From positions 124,001 through 188,000 of the forward strand of contig CAJUNB010000005.1 of assembly GCA_910587635.1 (NCBI GenBank): a stretch of DNA of 64,000 nucleotides, written 5' to 3'. Position 1 is the first letter of the stretch. The number at the start of each line of letters is the position of its first letter. The translations under genes and the position numbers were made by a program. Shown here piece after piece: positions 1 through 7,156 of the stretch. The notes under the pieces are model-generated. The model did not search any database. It saw only the letters and a list, made by a program, of their open reading frames with translations, and had not been told where the DNA came from. This DNA comes from an uncultured Lachnospiraceae bacterium. GTDB taxonomy: Bacteria > Bacillota > Clostridia > Lachnospirales > Lachnospiraceae.

Positions 1-235
1 CAAAATAATCTTCTTTGTGGAATACGATCTGTTCTTCTGTCTCTTCGTTGAAAAAATCTTTTAAATCGGTACCGAGACATTGTAGAATATCTACGAGAGT
101 GGCAATGGAAGGAGAAGTCAGATCCCGCTCCAACTGAGAGATAAATCCCTTTGAGAGCTCTGCGCGATCGGCCAGTTCTTCCTGTGTCAGACCCTTTTGA
201 ATCCGCAACTCCCTGATTTTATTTCCGATGTTCAT
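1..235 (-). CDS. XRE-family helix-turn-helix regulator, N-terminal part (partial)
   Basis: Only the first 78 codons are inside the window; the gene runs off the left edge. The translation starts MNIGNKIRELR and carries a classic XRE helix-turn-helix at about residues 6-60 (LTQEELADRAELSKGFISQLER), followed by a linker with DFFNEE. This N-terminus is typical of XRE regulators with a C-terminal cupin sensor domain (PuuR-like), often found beside polyamine transport genes, but the sensor domain is outside the window so that is inference. The start is supported by a GAGGT ribosome-binding site just upstream, a promoter at 310-337 and a palindromic operator at 266-286 between promoter and gene, suggesting autoregulation. 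Confidence 0.85.
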   Translation of the reverse strand, partial: MNIGNKIRELRIQKGLTQEELADRAELSKGFISQLERDLTSPSIATLVDILQCLGTDLKDFFNEETEEQIVFHKEDYF

Positions 236-265
236 AAAATATACCTCGATTAGTACATCTGTTGA

Positions 266-286
266 TAGTAAACATAAAGTTTACTA
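266..286. promoter_or_regulatory. Palindromic operator upstream of the XRE regulator
   Basis: Perfect inverted repeat with 8-bp arms (TAGTAAAC / GTTTACTA) and a 5-nt centre (ATAAA). It lies between the predicted -10 box and the start codon of the XRE gene, where a bound repressor would block transcription. Autoregulation is inferred from position and symmetry. Confidence 0.6.
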
Positions 287-309
287 AAACTAAACAAAGA
301 CTGATAATT

Positions 310-337
310 ATTATACTAGTTTTTTTGCCGTTGTCAA
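310..337 (-). promoter_or_regulatory. Sigma-A type promoter for the XRE regulator
   Basis: Read on the minus strand there is a consensus -35 TTGACA (332-337), a 16-bp spacer and a consensus -10 TATAAT (310-315), oriented toward the XRE gene that starts at 235. The 5' leader would be about 70 nt and contains the palindromic operator. Confidence 0.7.
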
Positions 338-425
338 CGAAATTTACAGGAATATCAAATTTATTTTCCAGGGCAATGAGCTAAGTGAATATGCCTGCAT
401 ACACTTTGGGCCGGATAAAAACTTA

Positions 426-454
426 TTGAGATTCAAGTGTGGCTGTGGTAAAAT
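426..454 (+). promoter_or_regulatory. Promoter of the first three-way-junction element
   Basis: TTGAGA (426-431), a 17-bp spacer and TAAAAT (449-454). The following bases match the corresponding region of the second element at 39518-39540 closely, and the distance from the -10 to the GGGCAGAG stem is 10 nt in both, so the predicted transcript begins almost exactly at the structured element. Confidence 0.6.
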
Positions 455-460
455 GTACGC

Positions 461-675
461 AAAGGGCAGAGCCAAATGAATAGAAAGCCATCTGCCAAAC
501 TTGTTTGAGCAGATGGCTTTCTATTCATTTGGCGAGCGAAGCGACCTTGAAAATGCGAAGCATTTTCAAGGCTCTGCCCGTAAAAACGGGAAGAGGGAAG
601 CTCTGCCCGTGAGAACAGGAAGAGGGCTCTGCCCGTGAGAACGGGAAGGGGAAGGCCCTGCCCGTAAAAACGGAT
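461..675 (+). ncRNA. Structured RNA element 1: three-way junction plus tandem mini-hairpins
   Basis: P1 pairs GGGCAGAG (464-471) with CTCTGCCC (572-579). P2 is a perfect 24-25 bp stem (471-495 with 509-533). P3 is a perfect 12-bp stem with a GAA loop (545-556 with 560-571). Between P2 and P3 is the unpaired linker CGAGCGAAGCGA (533-544). Then follow about four copies of a hairpin unit beginning CTCTGCCCGT, with GAGA or AAAA loops, to about 673. A second element at 39530-39771 has the same layout and the identical linker but different P2 and P3 sequences. It may be a leader of the downstream lactonase gene or a free small RNA. I do not recognise it as a known family. Confidence 0.6.
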
Positions 676-718
676 TCTCTTGTTGAATCACAGATGTGTA
701 TGAAATCGGAGGCGCAAT

Positions 719-1786
719 ATGAAAGGAAAGAAAGACCGGTATGTTGCCTATGTGTCTACCTATACAATGGGGCATGACAGAGGCATTAAGATTTACGATG
801 TGGATATGGAAAAAGGCAGATTTATAGAAAAAGATGAAGTCAGGATTACGAATTCTTCTTATGTAACGATTTCACACAATCAGAAATTTCTCTATTCGAT
901 TACAGATACAGGGGTAGAAGCCTATAAAATCGATATGTCCACCGGGGAACTGGAGCTCATCGGACATGCCTATATCAATGGGATGAGAGGCTGCTATCTG
1001 TCTACAGATTATAATGATCAATATCTTTTTGTGGCAGGGTATCACGATGGAAAGCTGACAGTGCTGCGCCTGAAAGAGGATGGCAGTATGGGGGGCATTA
1101 CTGATGAAGTATATCACAAGGGGCTTGGCAGTATTGCGGAGAGGAATTTCAGGCCTCATATCAGTTGTGTAAAAATGACTCGGGATAACAAATATTTATT
1201 GGCGGCAGATCTCGGAATGGATCATGTCAATGTATACAAGTTCAACAGTGTTACCGGAAAAGTGAAGTTAATTGATGTGATTCGCTGTGAGATCGAATCT
1301 GCTCCAAGGCATGTGAAATTCACAAAGGACGGGAAGTTCCTTTATATTTTACATGAACTGAAAAACATAATTGATGTTTACACTTATCAGGATACAAAAG
1401 TGGGGCCTGAATTTGAAAGAATTCAGACGATTTCTACATTGAACAATTATCACGCAGGCGGATCTGCTGCATGTACGCTGAATTTTTCTTCAGATGATAA
1501 TTATTTGATCAGCTCCAATGCCGGAGACAACAGTGTAGTGGCTTATAGTGTAGACCATTCGACAGGTGAACTAAAGAAGCTGTTCTGTCTGCCTATCAGT
1601 GGAGATTATCCGAAGGATGCCAATTTCTTCCCGGATATGAAGCATATTGTATCGCTGAACCATGAGTCCAATACACTGACTTTTTTCAGTGTGGATCTGG
1701 AAAAAGGGCTTTTGATTATGAACGGTAAATCGATGCCGGTAGATAAGCCAAACTGTGTCATTTTTCAGAAGCTGGAAAGTAATTGA
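719..1786 (+). CDS. Lactonase-family beta-propeller protein (6-phosphogluconolactonase-like)
   Basis: A 355-residue protein made of repeating beta-propeller blades, with recurring motifs of the type DGKFLYIL, DNKYLLAADLG, DDNYLISSN and STGELK, matching the Pgl/3-carboxymuconate-cyclase lactonase family (about 340-360 aa, seven blades). No signal peptide, so cytoplasmic. The likely reaction is hydrolysis of a sugar lactone such as 6-phosphogluconolactone, but the family is catalytically diverse and the substrate is not proven here. A GGAGG ribosome-binding site precedes the ATG. The gene lies downstream of structured element 1 and its 3' end overlaps the convergent cutC gene by 29 bp, leaving no room for a separate terminator. 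Confidence 0.8.
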   Translation: MKGKKDRYVAYVSTYTMGHDRGIKIYDVDMEKGRFIEKDEVRITNSSYVTISHNQKFLYSITDTGVEAYKIDMSTGELELIGHAYINGMRGCYLSTDYNDQYLFVAGYHDGKLTVLRLKEDGSMGGITDEVYHKGLGSIAERNFRPHISCVKMTRDNKYLLAADLGMDHVNVYKFNSVTGKVKLIDVIRCEIESAPRHVKFTKDGKFLYILHELKNIIDVYTYQDTKVGPEFERIQTISTLNNYHAGGSAACTLNFSSDDNYLISSNAGDNSVVAYSVDHSTGELKKLFCLPISGDYPKDANFFPDMKHIVSLNHESNTLTFFSVDLEKGLLIMNGKSMPVDKPNCVIFQKLESN

Positions 1787-2537
1787 GAAGTTCTACTTTT
1801 GCTTTATGCACTTCCTCAGCGTCAGTTTGCCAGATACTGTATTCGTCCAGATTTGCCGTCCCCATGGAAACCATGGGATTTCGGTAGGTCATGTCGCTGT
1901 CTGTCACTTTTTTCCCGGACATGTGGAATGCTGTAATGTCGGTCTGCCGGAGAAAATGGGAGATACTTTGGGCGTCCATACCGGCGCCCGCCATAATCTG
2001 AACAGGATGAGCCGTACTCTGTACGGCTTTTTCATGTAATGCTTTCAAGAGTGCGAGGCCTTCCAGACAGGTATTTTTCTGGCCGGAAGACAGGATGGTG
2101 GTGATTCCCAGATTTCTGGCAGCTTCCAGAGAAGTAAAAGGGTCCCGACACATGTCAAAAGCCCGATGCAGAGTAATGGGGAGACTGCCGCAGGCTTCCA
2201 TTAGAAAGGTGAGTCCCTCAATGTCCAGCGTGCCGTCTGCGCGTAAGCATCCGATGACAAAACCATCTGCACCGTATTCTTTCAACAGAGTGATATCCGA
2301 GCGCATCAGCTCCATCTCCTCCCGGGTATAGAGGAAGTCGCCGAACCGGGGACGGATCAGTACGTTGACCGGGAGATGGACTTTACTTTTGACTTGCGCC
2401 AGCAAAGAGGCGGAAGGTGTCAGACCGCCGATCACCAGACCGGAACACAATTCCAGTCTGTCGGCGCCTCCTTTTTCGGCTTCCAGGGCAGAAGCGGCGC
2501 AGTCAACACAGCATTCTAACAGATAATGATTTTTCAT
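1758..2537 (-). CDS. cutC: CutC family protein (copper homeostasis protein CutC)
   Basis: A 259-residue TIM-barrel protein of the CutC family. The N-terminus LLECCVDCAASALEAEKGGA followed by DRLELCSGLVIGGLTPS is the family signature, and later DGFVIGCLRADGTLD, ITLHRAFDMC and TTILSSGQ agree with the barrel strands. CutC was named for copper tolerance, though its biochemical role remains debated. It is cytoplasmic. The start codon overlaps the stop of the upstream lysR-type gene by 4 bp (ATGA), so the two are co-transcribed. The 3' end overlaps the convergent lactonase gene. Confidence 0.9.
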   Translation of the reverse strand: MKNHYLLECCVDCAASALEAEKGGADRLELCSGLVIGGLTPSASLLAQVKSKVHLPVNVLIRPRFGDFLYTREEMELMRSDITLLKEYGADGFVIGCLRADGTLDIEGLTFLMEACGSLPITLHRAFDMCRDPFTSLEAARNLGITTILSSGQKNTCLEGLALLKALHEKAVQSTAHPVQIMAGAGMDAQSISHFLRQTDITAFHMSGKKVTDSDMTYRNPMVSMGTANLDEYSIWQTDAEEVHKAKVELLNYFPASEK

Positions 2538-3457
2538 GATGCTCCTTTCGGCAGTATATTCTGCATAAAATTCATAAATTTTGAAACAGCCTGATTGGAA
2601 GAGGCTTCCTTATGGCAGGCAAAACCGATTTTTCGTTTTGGTATTGCCATGGGGGATTTTAACCGGATCAGCGTTCTGTTTGCCAGTTCCTCCTTTACAA
2701 AGTCTGAAATAACACATGCTATGCCAAGGTCGATCTTGGCAAATTCAATGAGCAGATCCATTGTAGTGACTTCGATCAGCCGATCGTTTTCTATCATTGT
2801 CTGGTTTACATATTTATCGATATACTGTCTTGTCAGATTATCCTTATCCAATAGAATGAGAGTGGCCTGAGAGAAGACAGACTCATGGTTCCCGGAATGA
2901 TTTGGGTTCATACGTTTTTTCAGATTTTCCATGTAACTCTCTGTAGTGACAAAAATATCCTGGATTTCCCGGAGGGGATAGAAACGGATTTTTCCGTTTT
3001 TCCATGGTTCTCCGATTAAACCAATGTCCACAGTACCGTTTTCCAGTGCCCGAATTGTCTGATAGCTGGACTGACAGGAGATGGATATTTTTATATGGGG
3101 GTTCTGGTGAATAAAGGACTGGAGGTAAGGAAGGAGCACATAGCGGCACAATGTGGTACTGACGCTGATAGAGAGCCGCCCTATGCCAAGTTCATTTACT
3201 TTTTGCAGTTCTTCTTCTCCACGCCGGATAGCGGAAAAAGCACAATCTACCTGTTTATAGAGGAGTTCTCCTTCCATAGTCAGAGATACGCCTCTGGAAC
3301 TGCGGATAAAAAGATTCGTATCCAGATTTTGCTCCAACCGGGAGATTGATTTACTGATAGCCGGCTGACTGATATAGAGCTGATGTGCAGCTGTGGAAAT
3401 ATTGCCACATTTTGCCACTGTATAGAAAATGTGATACAGATTTAAGTTATGTTCCAT
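2534..3457 (-). CDS. LysR-family transcriptional regulator
   Basis: 307 residues with an N-terminal winged helix-turn-helix (residues 1-60; GNISTAAHQLYISQPAISKSISRLE) and a C-terminal type-2 periplasmic-binding-like effector domain beginning near residue 90 (GRLSISVSTTLCRYVLLPYL). The start is supported by GGAG upstream of ATG. It is divergent from leuC across a 334-bp gap and overlaps cutC by 4 bp. LysR proteins often regulate the divergent neighbour, so leuCD is a plausible target, but the operon with cutC leaves this open. The upstream region has TTGTCA and TATAAC boxes about 16 bp apart on the minus strand. Confidence 0.9.
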   Translation of the reverse strand: MEHNLNLYHIFYTVAKCGNISTAAHQLYISQPAISKSISRLEQNLDTNLFIRSSRGVSLTMEGELLYKQVDCAFSAIRRGEEELQKVNELGIGRLSISVSTTLCRYVLLPYLQSFIHQNPHIKISISCQSSYQTIRALENGTVDIGLIGEPWKNGKIRFYPLREIQDIFVTTESYMENLKKRMNPNHSGNHESVFSQATLILLDKDNLTRQYIDKYVNQTMIENDRLIEVTTMDLLIEFAKIDLGIACVISDFVKEELANRTLIRLKSPMAIPKRKIGFACHKEASSNQAVSKFMNFMQNILPKGAS

Positions 3458-3559
3458 TTTGGTCTCCGCTTAGTTATAATATATTATTCTATCATGACAA
3501 GAAGTTATAGTAAACATAAATGAATGGTATTTTAAATAAAAACCTCCATATGGTAAGAT

Positions 3560-3790
3560 ATACACGAAAGCAATGAGCAGTGTGTGAGTGAGTATTCTGC
3601 CGTATTCTTACTTGTAAGGATACGGAAAGATACGAACGAGCATAGGGCGAAGCCCGTGAGCGGGAGGCGCCCTTAGGTCTGCCGGGAAACAGAAGTTTTA
3701 GTTTCCCGAATGGCACTAGGAGGCAGGTAGCATGGTGGCTGCGTTTGTCGCGCTGCTTGCTACGAACTATAATAACAGGAGGATAGAAAC
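3560..3790 (+). promoter_or_regulatory. Structured untranslated leader of leuCD
   Basis: The 334-bp gap between lysR and leuC contains a run of strong stem-loops: CCGTAT...ATACGG (about 3600-3625), AGGGCG...CGCCCT with an inner CCCG/CGGG (about 3643-3675), TGCCGGGAAAC...GTTTCCCGAATGGCA (about 3679-3714) and GTAGCA...TGCTAC (about 3727-3763). CTGCC near 3677 can alternatively pair with GGCAG near 3722. This looks like a regulatory leader. I could not find the T-box GGGTGGNACCGCG core or a ykkC-type core, so the class is unassigned. Confidence 0.45.
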
Positions 3791-3791
3791 C

Positions 3792-5069
3792 ATGGGAATG
3801 ACAATGACACAGAAGATTTTGGCTGCCCATGCAGGGCTTGACCGGGTAGAGGCAGGACAACTGATCGAAGCGGATCTGGATCTTGTACTGGGCAACGATA
3901 TTACAAGTCCGGTGGCCATCAAAGAAATGGAGAAGATGAATACAGAGGGCGTATTTGATAAAGATAAGATTGCTCTTGTACCGGACCATTTCGTGCCGAA
4001 CAAGGATATCAAGTCTGCGGAGCACTGCAAATGTGTGAGGGAATTTGCCTATCGAAATGAGATTTCCAATTATTTCGAAGTAGGTGAAATGGGTATCGAG
4101 CATGCGCTCCTGCCGGAAAAAGGGTTGACGGTGGCGGGAGACGTCATCATCGGTGCGGATTCTCATACATGTACATATGGTGCACTGGGCGCTTTTTCTA
4201 CCGGTGTGGGAAGCACGGATATGGCGGCTGGCATGGCTACGGGAAAGGCATGGTTCAAGGTACCTTCTGCGATACGATTCCAGCTGACGGGAAAGCCGGG
4301 AAAATGGGTGAGTGGAAAAGATGTGATACTTCATATTATCGGCATGATAGGCGTGGATGGCGCGCTCTATAAGTCCATGGAATTTACAGGCGACGGCGTT
4401 GCCCATCTTTCCATGGACGATCGGTTTACCATTGCCAATATGGCCATAGAAGCCGGTGGCAAGAATGGTATTTTTCCAGTGGATGAGAAAGCTATTGCTT
4501 ATATGGAAGAACATTCCAGAAAGAAGTATACGATATACGAAGCGGATGAGGATGCAGTGTATGATGCGGAATATACGATAGATCTGAGTGAGCTGCGTCC
4601 CACAGTTGCTTTTCCGCATTTGCCGGAAAACACAAAGACTGTAGATGAAATAACAGATGATATCAAAATAGACCAGGTGGTGATCGGTTCCTGTACCAAT
4701 GGCAGACTGGATGATATGCGCATTGCGGCGCGGGTATTACAGGGCAGGCACGTAGCAAAGGGAATGCGCTGCATCATTCTTCCGGCTACCCAGGCAATTT
4801 ATATGCAGGCAATGGAAGAGGGGCTGCTGAAAACATTTATAGAAGCGGGAGCCGTTGTAAGTACCCCCACTTGTGGGCCCTGTCTGGGCGGTTATATGGG
4901 TATCCTTGCAGCGGGAGAGAGGTGTGTATCCACGACAAACCGCAATTTTGTGGGACGGATGGGACATGTGGACTCGGAAGTTTACCTGGCGAGTCCGGCG
5001 GTAGCCGCAGCCAGTGCCGTTACCGGCAGGATAACTGACCCGAAAAAGCTGGATAAAGGAGGAAGATAA
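3792..5069 (+). CDS. leuC: 3-isopropylmalate dehydratase large subunit
   Basis: 425 residues of the aconitase/homoaconitase fold; isomerises 2-isopropylmalate to 3-isopropylmalate in leucine synthesis together with LeuD. The [4Fe-4S] cluster cysteines are visible in GSCTNGR and in TPTCGPCLGG, and GADSHTCTYGALGAFSTGVGS is the substrate/cluster loop. The length fits the shorter homoaconitase-like LeuC type. I chose ATG 3792 because AGGAGG lies 10 nt upstream; an in-frame ATG at 3732 sits inside a leader hairpin and has no ribosome-binding site. One base separates its stop from leuD. leuA and leuB are not adjacent. Confidence 0.95.
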   Translation: MGMTMTQKILAAHAGLDRVEAGQLIEADLDLVLGNDITSPVAIKEMEKMNTEGVFDKDKIALVPDHFVPNKDIKSAEHCKCVREFAYRNEISNYFEVGEMGIEHALLPEKGLTVAGDVIIGADSHTCTYGALGAFSTGVGSTDMAAGMATGKAWFKVPSAIRFQLTGKPGKWVSGKDVILHIIGMIGVDGALYKSMEFTGDGVAHLSMDDRFTIANMAIEAGGKNGIFPVDEKAIAYMEEHSRKKYTIYEADEDAVYDAEYTIDLSELRPTVAFPHLPENTKTVDEITDDIKIDQVVIGSCTNGRLDDMRIAARVLQGRHVAKGMRCIILPATQAIYMQAMEEGLLKTFIEAGAVVSTPTCGPCLGGYMGILAAGERCVSTTNRNFVGRMGHVDSEVYLASPAVAAASAVTGRITDPKKLDKGGR

Positions 5070-5070
5070 A

Positions 5071-5556
5071 ATGAAAGCTAAAGGAAGTGTATTTAAATAC
5101 GGAGACAATGTGGATACAGACGTGATTATACCGGCGAGATATTTGAATTCTTCCGATCCGGCGGAGCTGGCATCGCACTGTATGGAAGATATTGATCGGG
5201 AGTTTATCCACAAGGTAAAAAAAGGAGATATCATTGTAGCCAATAAAAATTTTGGCTGTGGTTCCTCCCGGGAACATGCCCCCATTGCCATAAAGGCGGC
5301 AGGCGTAAGCTGTGTGATTGCAGAGACTTTTGCCCGGATTTTTTACCGCAATGCCATCAATATTGGCCTTCCGATTATCGAGTGCCCGGAAGCGGCACAG
5401 ACGATTGTGGCAGGAGATGAGGTGGAGATCGACTTTGACAGTGGCCTGATTACGGATGTGACAACGGGTAGTTCCTGGCAGGGGCAGGCGTTCCCGGAAT
5501 TTATGCAGAAAATTATCAGGGCGGAAGGACTGATCAATTATATCAATCAAAAGTGA
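5071..5556 (+). CDS. leuD: 3-isopropylmalate dehydratase small subunit
   Basis: 161 residues, the swivelling small subunit that completes the LeuCD active site. Motifs: GDNVDTDVIIPARYLN at the N-terminus and KNFGCGSSREHAP at residues about 57-69, the classic GCGSSREHAP substrate-binding loop, then FARIFYRNAINIGLP. Starts 1 nt after the leuC stop with AGGAAGA upstream, so translationally coupled. No strong terminator was seen downstream, but the next gene has its own promoter. Confidence 0.95.
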   Translation: MKAKGSVFKYGDNVDTDVIIPARYLNSSDPAELASHCMEDIDREFIHKVKKGDIIVANKNFGCGSSREHAPIAIKAAGVSCVIAETFARIFYRNAINIGLPIIECPEAAQTIVAGDEVEIDFDSGLITDVTTGSSWQGQAFPEFMQKIIRAEGLINYINQK

Positions 5557-5599
5557 TGTGCCGGTTTCTCTTATCGGAAAAAAAGAGGGCAAAAAAAGG

Positions 5600-5628
5600 T
5601 TGAAACATATGTTCGAATGTGTTATAAT
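5600..5628 (+). promoter_or_regulatory. Consensus promoter immediately abutting a start codon
   Basis: TTGAAA (5600-5605), 17-bp spacer, TATAAT (5623-5628). The expected transcription start, about 7 nt downstream, coincides with the A of the ATG at 5635, predicting a leaderless mRNA for the following gene. Confidence 0.7.
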
Positions 5629-5634
5629 TTCTTT

Positions 5635-6006
5635 ATGAAGAAAAATGATTTCATTTTTGCGGGTGTTGTTCTGGCTATTTCCTGTATGTTGCTTTTTTTT
5701 CAGAAGGTGGGGACACTTTTTTCGGATGACAGCATGGTCTGCATTTATCAGGGAAATGAAAAGCTGGCTTCCTATCCCCTTACCGGAGACAGAAGAGAAA
5801 GTATTCTTTCACCGGAAGGGGGAAGAAATGTGGTTGTGATTGAAAAGGGAGAAGTCTATATGGAAGATGCGGACTGCCCGGATAAGCTCTGTATGAAACA
5901 GGGTAGTATTTCCGGTACGGGCCAGACAATTGTCTGTCTGCCTCATAAGTTGGTGGTGACTGTTGAAAATGGAAAGGAGCCTGAGCTGGACGGGGTTACA
6001 GGATAG
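5635..6006 (+). CDS. NusG domain II-containing protein
   Basis: 123 residues: an N-terminal transmembrane segment (about residues 6-24, FIFAGVVLAISCMLLFF) followed by an extracytoplasmic NusG domain II (DUF1312) fold with the conserved CPDKLCMKQG...TIVCLPHKLVV cysteine pattern. Members typically sit beside Gx-transporter (HepS component I-like) genes, as here, and are thought to act in membrane or quinone-related processes, but function is not established. An upstream in-frame ATG at 5617 lies inside the promoter spacer, so translation must start at 5635; no ribosome-binding site is present, consistent with a leaderless transcript. Confidence 0.8.
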   Translation: MKKNDFIFAGVVLAISCMLLFFQKVGTLFSDDSMVCIYQGNEKLASYPLTGDRRESILSPEGGRNVVVIEKGEVYMEDADCPDKLCMKQGSISGTGQTIVCLPHKLVVTVENGKEPELDGVTG

Positions 6007-6011
6007 AGAAA

Positions 6012-6512
6012 GTGCAGGAAGGACAGAAAAAGGTAAGACATCCCGCATTTCTTGGGATGGTATTGGCGTTTGCCCTCATACTTGGATATATAGAATCACT
6101 GATTCCTTTTTCCTTTGGCATTCCGGGTATCAAGCTGGGGCTTGCCAATCTTGCGGTGCTTATTACACTCTATCGGTCGGGGGCAAAAGAGGCTATTCTC
6201 GTTGATCTGCTTCGGATTGTACTGAGTGGCTTTTTATTTGGAAATCTGTACAGTATTTTATATAGTCTTGCAGGCGGCATGCTGAGTTTTGCCGCCATGG
6301 TTTTTGCCAGAAAGACGAGGCGGCTGAGCATCTATGGTGTGAGTATTACAGGAGGCATATTTCATAATATTGGCCAGATTGGGGTAGCGGCTTTTGTCGT
6401 GGAGACAAAGGGACTCTATTATTATATGCCATTCCTGTTCATAGCGGGTGTGGTGACAGGATTTCTGATCGGAATGCTGTCAAAGCAGATAATGGGCAGA
6501 CTGAGTCTGTAA
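6012..6512 (+). CDS. Gx transporter family / heptaprenyl diphosphate synthase component I-like membrane protein
   Basis: 166 residues with about five hydrophobic segments, beginning with the typical LGMVLAFALILGYIESLIPF...GIPGIKLGLANLAVL motif of the Gx transporter family (PF07456). Homologues have been labelled heptaprenyl diphosphate synthase component I, but the protein is an integral membrane protein and may act as the substrate-binding component of an energy-coupling transporter. I used GTG 6012, 5 nt after the upstream stop, because the family N-terminus extends before the first internal ATG. It forms an operon with the NusG-II gene. Confidence 0.8.
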   Translation: MQEGQKKVRHPAFLGMVLAFALILGYIESLIPFSFGIPGIKLGLANLAVLITLYRSGAKEAILVDLLRIVLSGFLFGNLYSILYSLAGGMLSFAAMVFARKTRRLSIYGVSITGGIFHNIGQIGVAAFVVETKGLYYYMPFLFIAGVVTGFLIGMLSKQIMGRLSL

Positions 6513-6536
6513 TAGAAAGCGGAGAGAAAATAGTAT

Positions 6537-7142
6537 ATGATTGCATATGTAAAAGGGACATTGGAAGAAATTGCAGAAAACGAGGCTGTAGTAGAAGTAA
6601 ATGGCATCGGTTATCATGTGAAAATTTCGTCGGGGACGATGAATCAGCTGCCAGGACTTCATCAGCCGGTCAAATTGTATACTTATACGTATGTGCGGGA
6701 AGATGCTTTTTTGTTGTACGGGTTTTTAACAAGGGACGATCTCTATGTATTCCGTCAGTTGATTACAGTCAACGGGGTCGGCCCCAAGGGAGCCCTTGGC
6801 ATTTTGTCTGTTATGAGTGCACAGGATCTGCGCTTTGCCATTATTGCGGCAGACAGCAAGATGATCGCCAAGGCGCCGGGAATCGGCAAAAAAACGGCCG
6901 AGAGAGTGATTCTGGATTTGCGGGATAAAGTATCGGTGGAAGATATGCTGGATGAAAGCAGTGAAAGAGTGGCTGTGTCGTCAGGAACGGCAGAGAGCAG
7001 TGCCCGCAATGATGCGGTGGAAGCCCTTGTGGCACTCGGCTATGGTGCTTCAGAGGCACTGAAAGCAGTGAACAGGGTTACAGAGGTAGATGAGACAGAT
7101 ACAGAGGCCATTTTGAAAGCGGCTCTGAAACTTATGTTTTAA
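6537..7142 (+). CDS. ruvA: Holliday junction branch migration protein RuvA
   Basis: 201 residues, normal length. Domain I OB-fold at the N-terminus (MIAYVKGTLEEIAENEAVVEVNGIGY), domain II with helix-hairpin-helix motifs (LITVNGVGPKGALGIL and KAPGIGKKTAERVILDLRDK), and a C-terminal UBA-like domain III (DAVEALVALGYGASEALKAV) that contacts RuvB. RuvA tetramers bind four-way junctions and load the RuvB motor for recombinational repair. Directly followed by ruvB with no terminator. Confidence 0.97.
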   Translation: MIAYVKGTLEEIAENEAVVEVNGIGYHVKISSGTMNQLPGLHQPVKLYTYTYVREDAFLLYGFLTRDDLYVFRQLITVNGVGPKGALGILSVMSAQDLRFAIIAADSKMIAKAPGIGKKTAERVILDLRDKVSVEDMLDESSERVAVSSGTAESSARNDAVEALVALGYGASEALKAVNRVTEVDETDTEAILKAALKLMF

Positions 7143-7156
7143 TAACGGTGAAAACG

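Noticed and set aside
3585..3790. T-box or ppGpp/ykkC riboswitch upstream of leuC
   Set aside because: The defining core sequences (GGGTGGNACCGCG; AAAGCCCGGGAG-type) were not found, so only a generic structured leader is claimed.
3732..3791. In-frame 20-codon extension upstream of leuC
   Set aside because: It has no ribosome-binding site, sits in a leader hairpin, and the real start at 3792 has a strong AGGAGG; homologues begin near that point.
3492..4619. 375-codon open frame antisense to leuC
   Set aside because: It is the complement of a clearly coding, conserved gene and includes the untranslated leader; no protein family matches.
5557..5600. Terminator after leuD
   Set aside because: Only a weak CTCTT/AAGAG stem with an A-rich loop; no convincing hairpin with U-tract on the plus strand.
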